NCBI GenBank assembly: GCA_964036195.1
Contig: OZ038452.1
Location: 21,091,785-21,155,784, forward strand
Reading direction: 5' to 3'
Source of the DNA: Sphaerolaimus hirsutus
Taxonomy: Eukaryota; Nematoda; Chromadorea; Monhysterida; Sphaerolaimidae
Length of the DNA: 64,000 nucleotides
Shown here: positions 35,101-45,663 of the stretch, piece after piece
How the letters are laid out: each line of letters opens with the position of its first letter
How positions within the stretch are numbered: position 1 is the stretch's first letter
Notes under the pieces: model-generated
The model's database searches: none
Told to the model about the DNA's origin: nothing
What the model saw: the letters and a program-made list of their open reading frames with translations, nothing else
Program-made: the position numbers and the translations under genes

Positions 35101-38100
35101 TCAACTTCACAAAGGTGTCATAGAACCCGTCTATGGTTCACAGGATGGTTTGCAAGAACACATCTTACCTCACCAACCTGTCATCACACCTGGCAGATCG
35201 ACAACATGTCGAATAGTGTATGATGGTTCTGCAGGCAAGCCAAGTCTCAACAATTGCTTATTTTGAGGCCCAGTTCTCACACCACTGGCGCTCGGATTAA
35301 TGCTTCGTTTCAGAGCCGGAAAAGTAGTGTTATTAGCTGACATTGAGAAAGCATTTTTACAAATTGCTCTTCACCCAAAATCACGTGCTTTCACAAAATT
35401 TTATTGGCTGCGCGATGACACTATTCCGACTCACGAAGACAATATTCAAATGATGCAATTCACAAGGGTGCTATTTGGTCTCACATGCAGTCCATCCATT
35501 TTGTCGACTGTTATTAAATATCACCTGGAAGCGGAATTAGCTCACATGCATCCCGCTGAGACACATGAACAATCAAAACTGGAACTGCTGCTCAACAGCA
35601 TTTACGTTGATAATTTAGTTATCAGCGTAGATGATGAAAAATATGCAATACAGCTCTATCGCTTAATTAAAGCTGTTTTTGCAAGAGCAAATTTCAACAT
35701 GCGTGAATGGATGACAAATTCACGTATTGTTTCTGAGAAAATCAAACCTGATGATCTCAACCCGAAACAGTCACAATACATCAAAGTAATGGGTCTTGTT
35801 TACGATCACATTGAAGACACCATTGCAGTGCCAGCTCCTAAGAAAGATTTCACGCTCATTGTCACAGCCACACGCCGCAATTTGAACAAATTGCTAGCTT
35901 CAACATACGATCCTATTGGCATCACAGCACCCGCGTTATTTCGGTTGAAATTTCAAAGTTGAAAGTCAAATCAAATTCCCGCGCTCATTTCACTCATTTG
36001 GCATTGATGTCAAAGCCGAAACACGCCCATTAGAGTTACATGTGTTTTGTGATGCCTCGAAAGATGGATACGCTGTTTGCGCTTATTTGCGTCAACAAGC
36101 GATTTCACCTGATGAATACGGTTATGAAGATGACCGATATTTTAGTGGTTTTCTCACAGCTCACACAAAATTGGCTCCACTTCCGTCAAAACAAGGTCAA
36201 CCCCTAACAATCACACGCTTGGAATTGCTCGGTGTCACAATTGGTGCACAGCTCATCGATTATTTACATCATGAACTCGTTGAGCTGGGTGGATGGAAAA
36301 TTCACAGTAATTTCCTATGGACCGATAGTACAGTTGTCATCGGCTGGCTATATACTTCAAAGCCGCTGGCTACTTTTGTCAACAATCGGGTCACAAAAAT
36401 CCATTCATTTATGTCAAAACACTGCATTCAAATTTGCAAGGTTGCTACAAAAGACAATCCAGCTGACATAGCGTCACGGGGTTGTACTTTTGATCAACTA
36501 ATGATCGAAACAATGTGGTTCACAGGACCAACATTTTTCGCTGAACCTTTCACATCAGCCATGGTTGACATTTTGCAATATCAAGCGCAACCTGTCACCG
36601 AAGAGCTAGCGAAAGGCGACACTCACATCAGTCGACCTTTATACGCTGGAGCAGTAACTTCACAGCCTGCTTCACAGCCAGCTAATGCTCTTTCACAACA
36701 AGTGCCTGTCAATTTGGACCCCAATTTGTCACAAAGTGTCACTCCTCAAAATCCGTTTGTCGAAAGTCGACAACGTCACATCCCTTCAAATCCGTTCGAA
36801 ATTGACATTCGACGATTTTCAACATTGTCAAAATTGTTGCGCACTGTCGTTTATCTACTTCGTGTGAAAACATATTGGCTAAATCGCTCTATGCATAAAG
36901 CTGCAAAACGCGAAAGCGAATATTTATCAAAACCTATCACACAAGCTGATCTAAACGAAGCATTTAGACATGTATTGCGCATTTCACAAGCAGAAGAATG
37001 CGCCAGTTGCATTTCACAAGCGCAACTTGGCAAGCACCACATGCTCAAATGGGACGCATGGAATAATTTATTATATTGTGTCACGCGTGTGTCTCACAAA
37101 GAACACAGAAACCCTTCGTTATTTTACTACCTGCCAAAGACCGGATGGTTAACAACGCTGGTAGTTACTCATTTTCATGAGCTTGCTGGTCACAGTGGCA
37201 TGCTTCACACTTTAGCAGATTTACGCGAACACTGCTGGTTGTCAAGTGCCAAGCAGGTAGTTGCAAAAATTTTGCGCAAATGTGTCACATGCCGCAAAGT
37301 GGAAGGAGGTCCATTCACATTACCTGATTTTCACACACTACCTGTCACTCGAACTCAATCACAAATCAAGCCATTTCAACATATTGGCATTGATTATATG
37401 GGACCGTTAGTTTATTCACAGAACGGAACCCGTCACAGTCAACACATTTTGTTGCTAACATGCTTCAGTACACGCGCCATTCATTTAGAGTCAACCAATA
37501 GTGTCTCAACAGCCGACACAATTATGGCTCTAAATTGTTTTATTTCGCGACAAGGCATGCCGGACACAATTTGGTCCGACAATGCTCCCGCGTTCAAAAA
37601 TTGTGTCAAAATGCTGCCGGACGTAAAATGGCATTTTATCACAGCCAATAGTCCTTGGCAAGGCGGCGTGTACGAACGCATGGTCGGATTAGTCAAACGC
37701 TTGCTCAAAAAAGCATGCGGCAGACGTTGTCTCACATGGCATGAATTTCTCACAGTCATGCTTGATGTCGAATTCTCCGTCAACACACGACCATTGTCAT
37801 ATTTGTCAAACACCGACATTGGTGCAGCAATACTGCGCCCAATACATTTTCTTTGGGGCACCCCACCACCATGCTACATGGATGAAAAACGTGAGATGGA
37901 ACTCGATTCCACCACGATTGAACCCATGCGAAAAATTCCGAAAGAGGAATGGGATAGGCTAACGGATGGATCTTTCAATCTCACACCCTTACAAATCGAA
38001 AAATCCTACGTACTCACGCCCCCACGAGTCAATGACGTCAATTGCATTGACAAAATTGCACTCAACTCTGTGCCTGAAAAGGACAGAGATGACATCACCT

Positions 38101-41100
38101 TACTTTGGGACCAAATTCGTCACAATCGTGAAGTGCTTTGGTATGAGTGGTCACGTCAATACATTGACCTACTCAAAGATCGAGCTAAAAATCAACGCTT
38201 GAAAAAAGGCACTATCAACGAAGCTCCCAAACGTGGCCAAGTGGTGTTAATTACTGATGATAAACAGCCACGTGGCATGTGGCAAATGGGCCGCGTTCAC
38301 GAGATACACGTGTCAAGCGATGGCAAAATACGTGCAGTCACAGTATTGTCAAGTAACGGCCGTCGCACACGTAGATCCCCATCTAACCTTGTGCCTCTTG
38401 AAATCGACACAGAGGACGGTGTTGAGTATAAAATCGACACTGAGGTAAAAGATGATGATAAATCACAACCTCCACCTGATAAAGATGATGATAAATCACA
38501 ACCTCCACCTGATAAAGGTGATGATTCACAAACAGATCAATCACATCAACAGTCACAATCTTCACAACAAGATGCAAGGCGCGCAAACCCACGTCGAACA
38601 TGTCGCTACACTGGCACATATTCGTTCTGGGGAAACGTGTCGCATTAAATGGCACTCACGTTGCTAATACAATCAAAATTAGCCAACACGCTCACATGGA
38701 CAGATCAATATCACAAAACTTTCAATCTGTGCCATAAAACACGCACCGGTCACGCAATTCAACTTCCGGAAAAAGTAACATGTCATTTTCCTCAAGTTAC
38801 GGCCATAGAGGATATTGTGATATCCATATGGACGTTGCATGTTGAACCGCAAACAACACCAATTTATAGATGCTTTCAACAAGAGCATACTATAATCACA
38901 TATATGAGTCTGGTGGGCGGAAAATCTATGTTGCCACCAGAAGTCATTAGAAATCACAGAGTCACAACCTACGATTGCATGATCGCCTACCAAAATAAAA
39001 CTTGGAAAGGCGAACCTTTAGTAAAAATTGGTCATGCATTGTGGAGCACCAACAAATCACTTCACATTGATTATTGTTACTTTTGTCACAATCTGAGTAA
39101 CACGGTGATGAACTTTCACATAGAAGAAGGTGTGGTCGCAAGTCTTGACGAAAAGTTTCCAAAAAAATTGTTTCTGAAATTCAAGATCTGTCGCATTGCA
39201 ACCCACAAGCCGGCTATTGTTATGACAGCGACAATGGCGTCTCTTTATGGAATGCTACTGCTTTTAACAAACAGTGTGCGTTCCAAGAGATTGGTCAATT
39301 TGATGCGCAATATTCACACAATCACTACATAGTAGAAAAATAGCAATCTGCATTTTCGGTCACATGGAGATCACAACAATTTCCAAATAATGCAGAATGT
39401 GTGCCAAAAGACGCAAAATATATTGACCAGGGCTCGGCATTCATTCAATTTCTTCGATATCAACTTAAGAAATTGAAAAAACCTGAAACCGAGAAAGCTC
39501 CTCTTCATTTCAAACTCGCACCAAATCTTGATGTTGGTGTATTTCACTTGCTCACAGCCCGTCAACAATATGAAGTTGACAAAATTGCACACCTGGAACA
39601 AAAACAATTTGGATCCATCTGGCAACAATTATGTCACATCCGTCAGACCCAGCTAGATATAATTCATGCAATTGTCACATTCAATCCCACGCTTGGCTTG
39701 CGAGCGCTGCTAGGACGTCAAAATCTCTATGCTGAGTGGCATGGAGATATATTAATGTTCTGGGATTGTAAACCTGTCACAGCAGAAATGATTTATTTTC
39801 AACATGAATATAACAATACTTGTTATAAATTTCTGCCGGTCAAAGTCACAGACCACCAGCATATAATGTTTGTAGCTCCTGGTACCAATGATCTAATCAC
39901 ACATTCACCAATAGATCATTGTCTCATGAAAGATCACAAATATTATCAATTAAATGATAATTCATGGGCCAACGAAAACGGGCCAACAAATTTGCATGTC
40001 ACAAAACTCCCAATCGAATTAATTTGGGCTGGCTTGTGGAAACCATTCACACTAAATGTTTCCGGGTCACCAGGTGTAAGCATGACTGACATTGCGTTCA
40101 GTATCATGGCTGCACATCACCACTTTCAAAATCTGCAGCGACTCGAACAACAAGTCACACGTTCAGTCGATTATATTGCAACAAAATCCAACGATCCTAA
40201 AGCCGTGCAGGCATATATTGCTGGCATCGGCCAAGGGGTTGGTGCATATTTTGAAGGTGTAGGGAAAGAATTGGGTCACATCATTCACGGTAGTGTCACA
40301 GGTGGTGCGTCTGCATTAGACACGTTACTTACTGGGCCACTTCAAACAGCTGTGAACATCATACTCATTATTATCACAATTGCTTGTATTGGGTATATTG
40401 GCTATGTTTACATGCAGTGGCGGCTCGTAACCGGCAGGGGTATGCTGCCAGACATCAAGGGCTTTTTCCGAAGAAAGGGCAGAAGGGACAGAAGCCCAAA
40501 CAACAGGGGCCCCCATCCGTTCAACAAGGAAAAATCGCAACGGAACAATGGCAGCCCACCGAGCCGTCGAAGACGAGCGTCGACGAGACCGACACGCTAC
40601 GACAAGCCTACGACAGTTTCGTGAGTGTGTAACATTATCGTAAAATGTAAAATCTTTAATATTTAAGTTGACGTTCTTATGTTCGCTTTTATATTTAATT
40701 AATTCAATTTATTACGATTCCATTTTTTATTCACATTCCATTTTTTAACATCTTCACATTCGTCATTTAATATCTCAAGCGACGCTGTTTACAACGTCCA
40801 CTTTACATCGCTCACATATTTAGATCTTAGTCATTGCTCACATTCCGCCACATTTCCTTGACAAGCAGCACGCAAATACGCCGTCATGTTTATGTTTAGC
40901 GGCGGGCTCGCCCCCAAGCGGGGGGCCGGGCCCGCGCGCCATTTCAAATGCTGTCTGGCTTGTCTCACATTTTCACTATCTTGTCAGTTTAGCTCGCTTT
41001 TCATCGGAGAAGCGAGCGGGCAAGGATTGAACTTTCACAATTGGAAATGTTGGGTAAAAATCGGAGATTAGAGCCGACCGATTGGCGCCAAGTCAATCGC

Positions 41101-44100
41101 CATCGGTCTGGCCCTTAAAAGCCGATTTCACAGCTAGAATCGGCAGTGTTTGCAACCTCGTCAACTTCACAAGAATCTCTTCCTAGGATCTAAATAAGCG
41201 CCGTTTTCACTTTATTAAGTCGCTTGTTTTTGGTGCTAAGTTTAACTCTTGGTGCTTTAAGTCACCTCAGTGCTTTATTCACACCTGCGCTGTTTAAGGT
41301 GCTTTCCTCACAACCGCGCCACTTAATTATCGCCTTTTGTCGTAATTAAGTGCCTTCTATAAATTGCCTTATTTCTTTGGTAATTAGAACTTATTTTACG
41401 TTTTATTTAAGTAATTAATTTAGTTGTAAATTAATTCCTTTGTTTACGTATAATTTTTATATATATTTTATTTACACTTATTTCTTTGTATTTAATTGTC
41501 TAAATAAAAACGTTCGTCAAAACCTTTGGTAAACAATCTAAATTTGCTTCACACTAACTCACGTCAATTCACTTCAACTCAACTAATTCACATTTTGATA
41601 AAATAACGGAACGTCAACTAAGAGACAACGCTTCACGTCAACTTTCATACGTTCACATTTGTCCTCTTCCTCGGTTAGGAATAGGAGCTAGTTCACAAGT
41701 CACTTCAACAAGTTCCGTATTATTTTACACCCCCTTGAATTAATTAATAATAAACCCACATGGGGGTAATTTGAGGTAATACAGTAAATACATTTTAACA
41801 ATAAATTGCTCTGTGTAGCACAGTAAAAATACCATAAATGACGGTGCACTATTCCGCACATCGGCCTATTCCGCATTTTGGCTCATCCCGCACATTTACC
41901 TGCCCATTCCGCATTTTGGCCTATCCCGCATCTTGCCGGTGTAATGTGCGAGATAGGCAGTGTGCGTGATGGGTTTGTGTGCGGGATAGGCCGAAATGCG
42001 GGATGGGCCAATGATCACACATTGCGTGTTGACACCCCCTCCCCCCTGCAGCAGCCGGGTCCAGACAAATGGGAGCTGCACATGCGGAATGAGCCACCGT
42101 ATTTCATGAGCGGCATGGCGCGGCAAACTCAAAGGGCACACAACAATGGAAGTTATGAGTAACAATGTTTGCCCTTTGAGTAATAATTTTTGCTGAGGCT
42201 GCGAATATTTTCGGATATTGAATGATGATTTTTGGAATGGAATGGAACTCCCCATGTGCGCCACACGTGCAAATCACACGCGGCGCATGTCAATTACCCC
42301 CCCCCCATACTTAATTGCGTGTTGCGCAATTTAGTGATTATTGTGTGGGCAATTTGCGGTTGGCGTTGATCAATTAAAATATTATCAGCAGTGATCTGCC
42401 CACACAATAATCACTTAATTGCTCAGGTCCGGCCATTCACCAGCCGTGAACAGCACGTGTGGTTAATTTAATTGTGTGTGGCGCGGCTGCAGCGTTTGAA
42501 GCCGGAAGTGAGCAATGGCAATGCACAACCCAATTAGGTATTTGATTGCTTTTTGGGGGGGCGATTTGAAGAAGTGACATTTTGGCAGTAAAACAAAGGG
42601 CAAACATTGTTACTCATAACTTCCATTGTTGTGTGCCCTTTGAGTTTGCCGCGCCATGCCGCTCATGAAATACGGTGGCTCATTCCGCATGTGCGGCTCG
42701 CATACTTCTGGACGCGGCTGCTGCGGGGGGGGGGGGGGGTGTCAACACGCAATGTGTGATCACTGGCCCATCTTGCATTTCGGCCTATCCCGCATTTCGG
42801 CCTATCCCGCACACAAACCCATCACGCACACCGCCTATCTCGCACATTACACCGGCGAGATGCGGGATAGGCCAAAATGCGGAATGGGCAGGTAAATGTG
42901 CGGGATTAGCCAAAATGCGGAATAGGCCGATGTGCGGAATAGGCATGCGCCCCATAAATTACCTAAATAAGTCCTCTCCCTAGAATAACTCCAACTGTTA
43001 GCCAAATGAGAATAAAATAAACATCCCTTAAATAACTTCGCTTTTTAGCTGTGTGGGGAACAAATAAGTCCCCATTGAAAGCTCCCCAGTCACATTGCTT
43101 GGCTGAAAAATATATCCCTGGGCATTTTAATAATGTAAACATGTAGTGGTTGATTGAACTTCAATGGCAGAAGTAAAATTGACCACTACGACATCAGCGG
43201 TGTGTCGCAGTTATGAATCCATTATTCTACAAACGAATTGCAGAAAAAATTTTTGGCGCTGGCGCTATTGGCGCTTGGCGCCATTACCCTCTGGCGCCAT
43301 TGGCGCTTGGCGCTATTTTGCTCTGGCGCCATTGGCGCTTGGCGCTGGGGGTTCGAAAAGCGCCATGGCGCTTTTGGCGCTTGGCGCCAAAAGTCTGGCG
43401 CTTTTTCCATCACTAATCTCGAGTAAGGGTGTTTTATTTGGGTGTGGTTCAGTCCGATAAATGGGTTTTTGGCACTCTGCCCAGTGACCGGTATAATTAC
43501 ATTATGCAACGCAGAAACTGTCGTCGGCGCAAGAGATGGTGCGCAGTCGGCGCGCGCTGCAAACGCTCAACGAGTCGCCGGGCGCGTGCGCCACGCCGCG
43601 CCTGGCCGCCTACCGCAACCCGGTCGCCTGTCTCGACGTGACGCCCGCCGCCTCGTCGACGCGCCGCCGCACGCCCGCCAGCGCCAGCAAATTGTCGCGC
43701 GGCGGCAAAAGTGGCGGCGTGCAGAAACGCCCGGCCGTGGCGGCGTTTGTGCGCCAGTTGCACACGCGCGCGTCTAAAATGATCGCCCGACGAAGGATTA
43801 GCCAGCTGCAGACGCCGCGCAGCAGTGCCAAAAATACTAGGTAAACATGCAGGCAGGGAATTTTTTATTAACTTTGCTGATTACGTGAGATTATTGACGG
43901 GTATCTGTTCTGCAATAATTGGTGAAGATTCGGCACACTCTAATACACGCAATTCAAACTTTGTGCTGTTTTGATGTCTCTGACAAATTATTCTGAGCGT
44001 TATAAAATTCTGTTTCCGTATACCGTATTTTATTTAAACATTGCAAGCAGCAATCAGGCACCATTAGCGTACTCACGGTACACTGAAATTTTGCGTTTTG

Positions 44101-44535
44101 CGGAATTTTACGTGTAACTGCATATACTTAACTGAGAAATTTACTGAATGCGACGCGTTAGAAGCTAAAAAATTCTTGATTCAATATGCGCAAAGAATAA
44201 TAAACTCTTTTAATCTTTCCACGAAAGGTGTCCCTTTATTCCAAAGAAATGCAAAAACTTTTAAGATACCATTTCCGCACTTTCGTAACCGAAAACCTTC
44301 GATTGCGGAACCGAAATTATCATTACATGGCCAAAATGTCCGTGGCACTTGCGTATGCATATTGCTTTTGATCTGGCCGACTTGATGCAAAACTAAATCC
44401 ACTTGGCGCAGGGCGGAGTCTAGCAGCGACTCAACGCCGAACCGCTTCACCAGAGAATTGAACGAGCTGGTGGACAGTTTCCGCATGTTGGACCAGACAG
44501 TACGAGAGCAGTCTACCAGGGCCAATAGGCAGTGA
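29190..44535 (+). CDS. Small Arg-rich basic protein (195 aa), three exons
   Basis: Exons are 29190-29327, 43515-43840 and 44412-44535. Phases 0 and 2 join cleanly to 588 bp ending in TGA. The protein starts MPSAGRRGQRSG and is rich in Arg, Ser and Ala. It has repeated Thr-Pro sites (ATPRLA, DVTPAA, RRTPAS, LQTPRSS, DSTPNRF) that look like proline-directed kinase targets. It ends in a likely amphipathic helix (FTRELNELVDSFRMLDQTV). There is no signal peptide or membrane span. The composition suggests a nuclear or chromatin-associated protein, but I do not recognise the family. Exons 2 and 3 are supported by composition and frame; exon 1 is linked across a 14,187 bp intron by phase and position only, so the 5' end is the least certain part. 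Confidence 0.62.
29349..29585. repeat. GGCGC-word hairpin element
   Basis: TAGTGATGGAAAAGCGCCA at the left and the inverted TTGGCGC...TGGTGATAA at the right bound dozens of GGCGCTTGGCGCC and TTTTGGCGC words. It starts 21 bp after exon 1 of the basic-protein gene. Relatives lie at 43245-43420, just before exon 2, and 56375-56450. Confidence 0.8.
29914..31017 (+). repeat. BEL/Pao 5' LTR (1104 bp)
   Basis: Matches 40626-41729 with few substitutions. AATAAAAACG near 30790 could be the polyadenylation signal. The short ORF around 30174 occurs in both LTRs and is not a gene. Confidence 0.95.
31295..32177 (+). pseudogene. BEL/Pao gag, 5' part
   Basis: Begins at ATG 31295. A predicted helical region (about residues 60-170) is followed by the DUF1759-like core with LPKIELAKYNGDPLEWAAWW and AALWDKLY. 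The reading frame is broken by a 602 bp MITE at 32178 and resumes in phase on the other side once the insertion and its duplicated 8 bp are discounted. The family match is to Pao-type Gag in general knowledge; no search was run. Confidence 0.85.
32178..32779. mobile_element. hAT-like MITE made of CCCGAT repeats, inserted in gag
   Basis: The terminal inverted repeat is TAGGGTTCAAACGGGA with TCCCGTTTGAACCCTA. The target duplication is ATTGTATT (32170-32177 and 32780-32787), 8 bp as expected for the hAT superfamily. Most of the interior is degenerate CCCGATCCCGAT tandem sequence, with a unique middle near 32390-32560. Overlapping ORFs are repeat artefacts. Confidence 0.92.
32788..35045 (+). pseudogene. 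BEL/Pao gag 3' part and protease
   Basis: Continues Gag after the MITE. Three CCHC-type zinc knuckles are visible: CLFCGIKEHYTTDC, CTRCTRRGHQAEQC and CYYCRQIGQHHGAFC (the last with altered spacing). The retroviral-type aspartic protease site is IFFDTGCEYSYI. The ORF stops at 35045, but the homologous pol sequence continues in another frame from about 35000, implying a 1 bp frameshift. Confidence 0.88.
35000..35962 (+). pseudogene. BEL/Pao reverse transcriptase (broken)
   Basis: Shows KRFRKDPDLFATYAKVI and CRIVYDGSA before an in-frame TGA near 35264, then LADIEKAFLQIALHP and YVDNLV. The usual catalytic box in this family is YVDD, so the second Asp is replaced by Asn here. The frame is lost again near 35960, shortly before the RNase H domain. 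Together these argue against polymerase activity of this copy. Confidence 0.88.
36042..38648 (+). pseudogene. BEL/Pao RNase H and integrase
   Basis: RNase H begins with FCDASKDGYAVCAYL, with domain sequence in frame from about 35970. Later come WTDSTVVIGWL and KDNPADIASRG. The integrase has an HHCC finger (HFHELAGHSG...CVTCRK) and a DDE core with Asp in IGIDYMGPL, Asp in WSDNAPAFK and Glu in WQGGVYERMVG. A DUF5641-like module (RGQVVLITDDKQPRGMWQMG) follows, as is usual for Pao elements. This ORF (868 aa) is uninterrupted. The tail repeats KDDDKSQPPPD. It is labelled pseudogene because it is cut off from gag by frameshifts. Confidence 0.9.
38649..40624 (+). pseudogene. Env-like third ORF of the BEL/Pao element (broken)
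   Basis: Two ORF pieces, 38649-39332 and 39401-40624, are separated by at least one frameshift near 39.2 kb and a stop near 39.34 kb. The position between integrase and 3' LTR is where env-like genes sit. The first piece is Cys-containing with N-glycosylation-type sites. The second has a Gly/Ala-rich stretch, then one strong hydrophobic segment near its C-terminus (IILIIITIACIGYIGYVYM) and a basic tail, the layout of a class I or II membrane glycoprotein. I cannot say which viral family it came from. The breaks make a functional product unlikely. Confidence 0.65.
40626..41729 (+). repeat. BEL/Pao 3' LTR (1104 bp)
   Basis: Same length as the 5' LTR and ends TTATTTTACA. The CCCCC that follows matches the bases before the 5' LTR. 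Confidence 0.95.
41843..42952. repeat. Long palindromic element with ATTCCGCA/ATCCCGCA words
   Basis: The left arm begins TGCACTATTCCGCACATCGG and contains many CATTCCGCATTTTGGCCTAT words. The right arm is its inverted complement ending CGATGTGCGGAATAGGCATG. An inner pair of arms (GGGCACACAACAATGGAAGT and complement) flanks a unique core. No gene. It lies in intron 1 of the basic-protein gene. Similar words occur at 50100-50150 and 50440-50475. Confidence 0.8.
43245..43420. repeat. GGCGC-word hairpin element
   Basis: Related to 29349-29585, ending TGGCGCTTTTTCCATCACTA. It lies about 95 bp before exon 2 of the basic-protein gene. Confidence 0.75.
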
Positions 44536-44803
44536 TTCAGTGGAGTTGTAATCCGCATGGCTTTGTATTCAGTGTGAAATTTGACACATAGACGTTGGGA
44601 TGGCCGAAAAATGTTTTTTTTTGGCTACCTCCTGGTTGAAAAAAAATCGGTTTCGATACTCGGGTTTTTAATCCCCCCCCCCAACGTTTAAAAAAAAGAA
44701 AAAACCTTAGAAAAGAACCCGGCCATACCTACATAGATGTATAGAATAGAAAATGTTCACAACTGTGTGAGCTGGAAAACGGGATTTTTCTTCAAATTTG
44801 CAT

Positions 44804-45042
44804 ACCGTAGTACCTCGAATAACTGCCCAATGGAAGTGATGTTAGAAAGTAATCCCCTCGAAATTAAGTTAACTCACACCTTTTTATCGATCAACCTGAT
44901 TTAATTTTGGGAAACCAAGCAACGTGGACAATTTATTTTGCTTGATATTTAGCCGTGGCGCTGTCGGTGTTGGCGCCACGTGGTTTTTTGTACGTGAAGA
45001 CGGTAAATTATTCCCCATGGGTATTATTCAAGGTAATACGGT
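44804..45042. repeat. C/G-tract MITE, diverged
   Basis: ACCGTAGTACCTCGAATAAC and TATTCAAGGTAATACGGT bound a mostly AT interior with few C-runs. Confidence 0.65.
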
Positions 45043-45150
45043 GTACGTAAATAGCGACTTTTGTTACAGATTGTTGTTTCGTATCAACAGTGAACTTTGC
45101 ATTACTAACATATTAATATAGGTTGGGTTATGTCGCTTTGTTTTTGTGTG

Positions 45151-45417
45151 TCGCACGGTACACTGAAAATTTCGGTTAATACGCATTTTAACTTTCTTGG
45201 TTCCGCAAGTGCGGACATGGTATTTTTAAAAGCATGATTTTTGGAAAAATTGTCACCCATTTCGGATGGATTCGCAATCCTTCACACAATTTGCACCCGG
45301 CCCCATTTTTACCCTTCGAGCGCATTGCGCTTTCGTTAGATTTTTTATTTCCGCATTTGCAGCTCTGCATGCAAATCCTTCGGATACAAAACGCAAACTT
45401 TCAGTTCACCGTGCGCT
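45151..45417. repeat. Hairpin MITE (GCACGGTACACTGAAA ends)
   Basis: CGCACGGTACACTGAAAATT at the left and CTTTCAGTTCACCGTGCGC at the right, relative of 18463-18721. It lies in the upstream region of the PYROXD2 gene. Confidence 0.7.
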
Positions 45418-45663
45418 CTTCTAGGTGGCTTTAATTTCCGAGTTGCCTGATCGCTAACTTTGAGTATTCATTTATAAAATCTTTGGAAAAGTTGCTTATC
45501 ATCCGAGATAAATCAGACATTATCGTTTGTTAATCTGCAGCAGTACTACGCGTTGATAAACTCACAGTGATTGCGGCCAGGCCACATTTCAGCTCACTCG
45601 TTATCAATTCTTATCTCACTTCTCGACAAGACAATACGAACAAACAGCGTTTCTCTTTTGACC

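Larger units (their letters stand above)
29914..41729 (+). mobile_element. BEL/Pao LTR retrotransposon, 11.8 kb, with env-like ORF
   Basis: Two 1104 bp LTRs (29914-31017 and 40626-41729), both TGTGTAAC...TTTTACA, are flanked by a 5 bp CCCCC target duplication. The target was a C-tract MITE: the left piece ACCGTATTTCTCGAAATATC ends at the insertion and the right piece resumes at 41730. TGGCGCAGCGAGCAGGG directly follows the 5' LTR, consistent with a primer binding site. The order is gag, protease, reverse transcriptase, RNase H, integrase, then an env-like ORF, in the sense of the host gene. Several frameshifts and stops, plus a MITE in gag, make this copy defective. The LTRs are nearly identical, so insertion was fairly recent. 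Confidence 0.96.

Noticed and set aside
29349..43420. One GGCGC hairpin split by 14 kb of insertions
   Set aside because: Each of the two GGCGC blocks has its own pair of ends and can fold alone, so they are more simply two separate copies.
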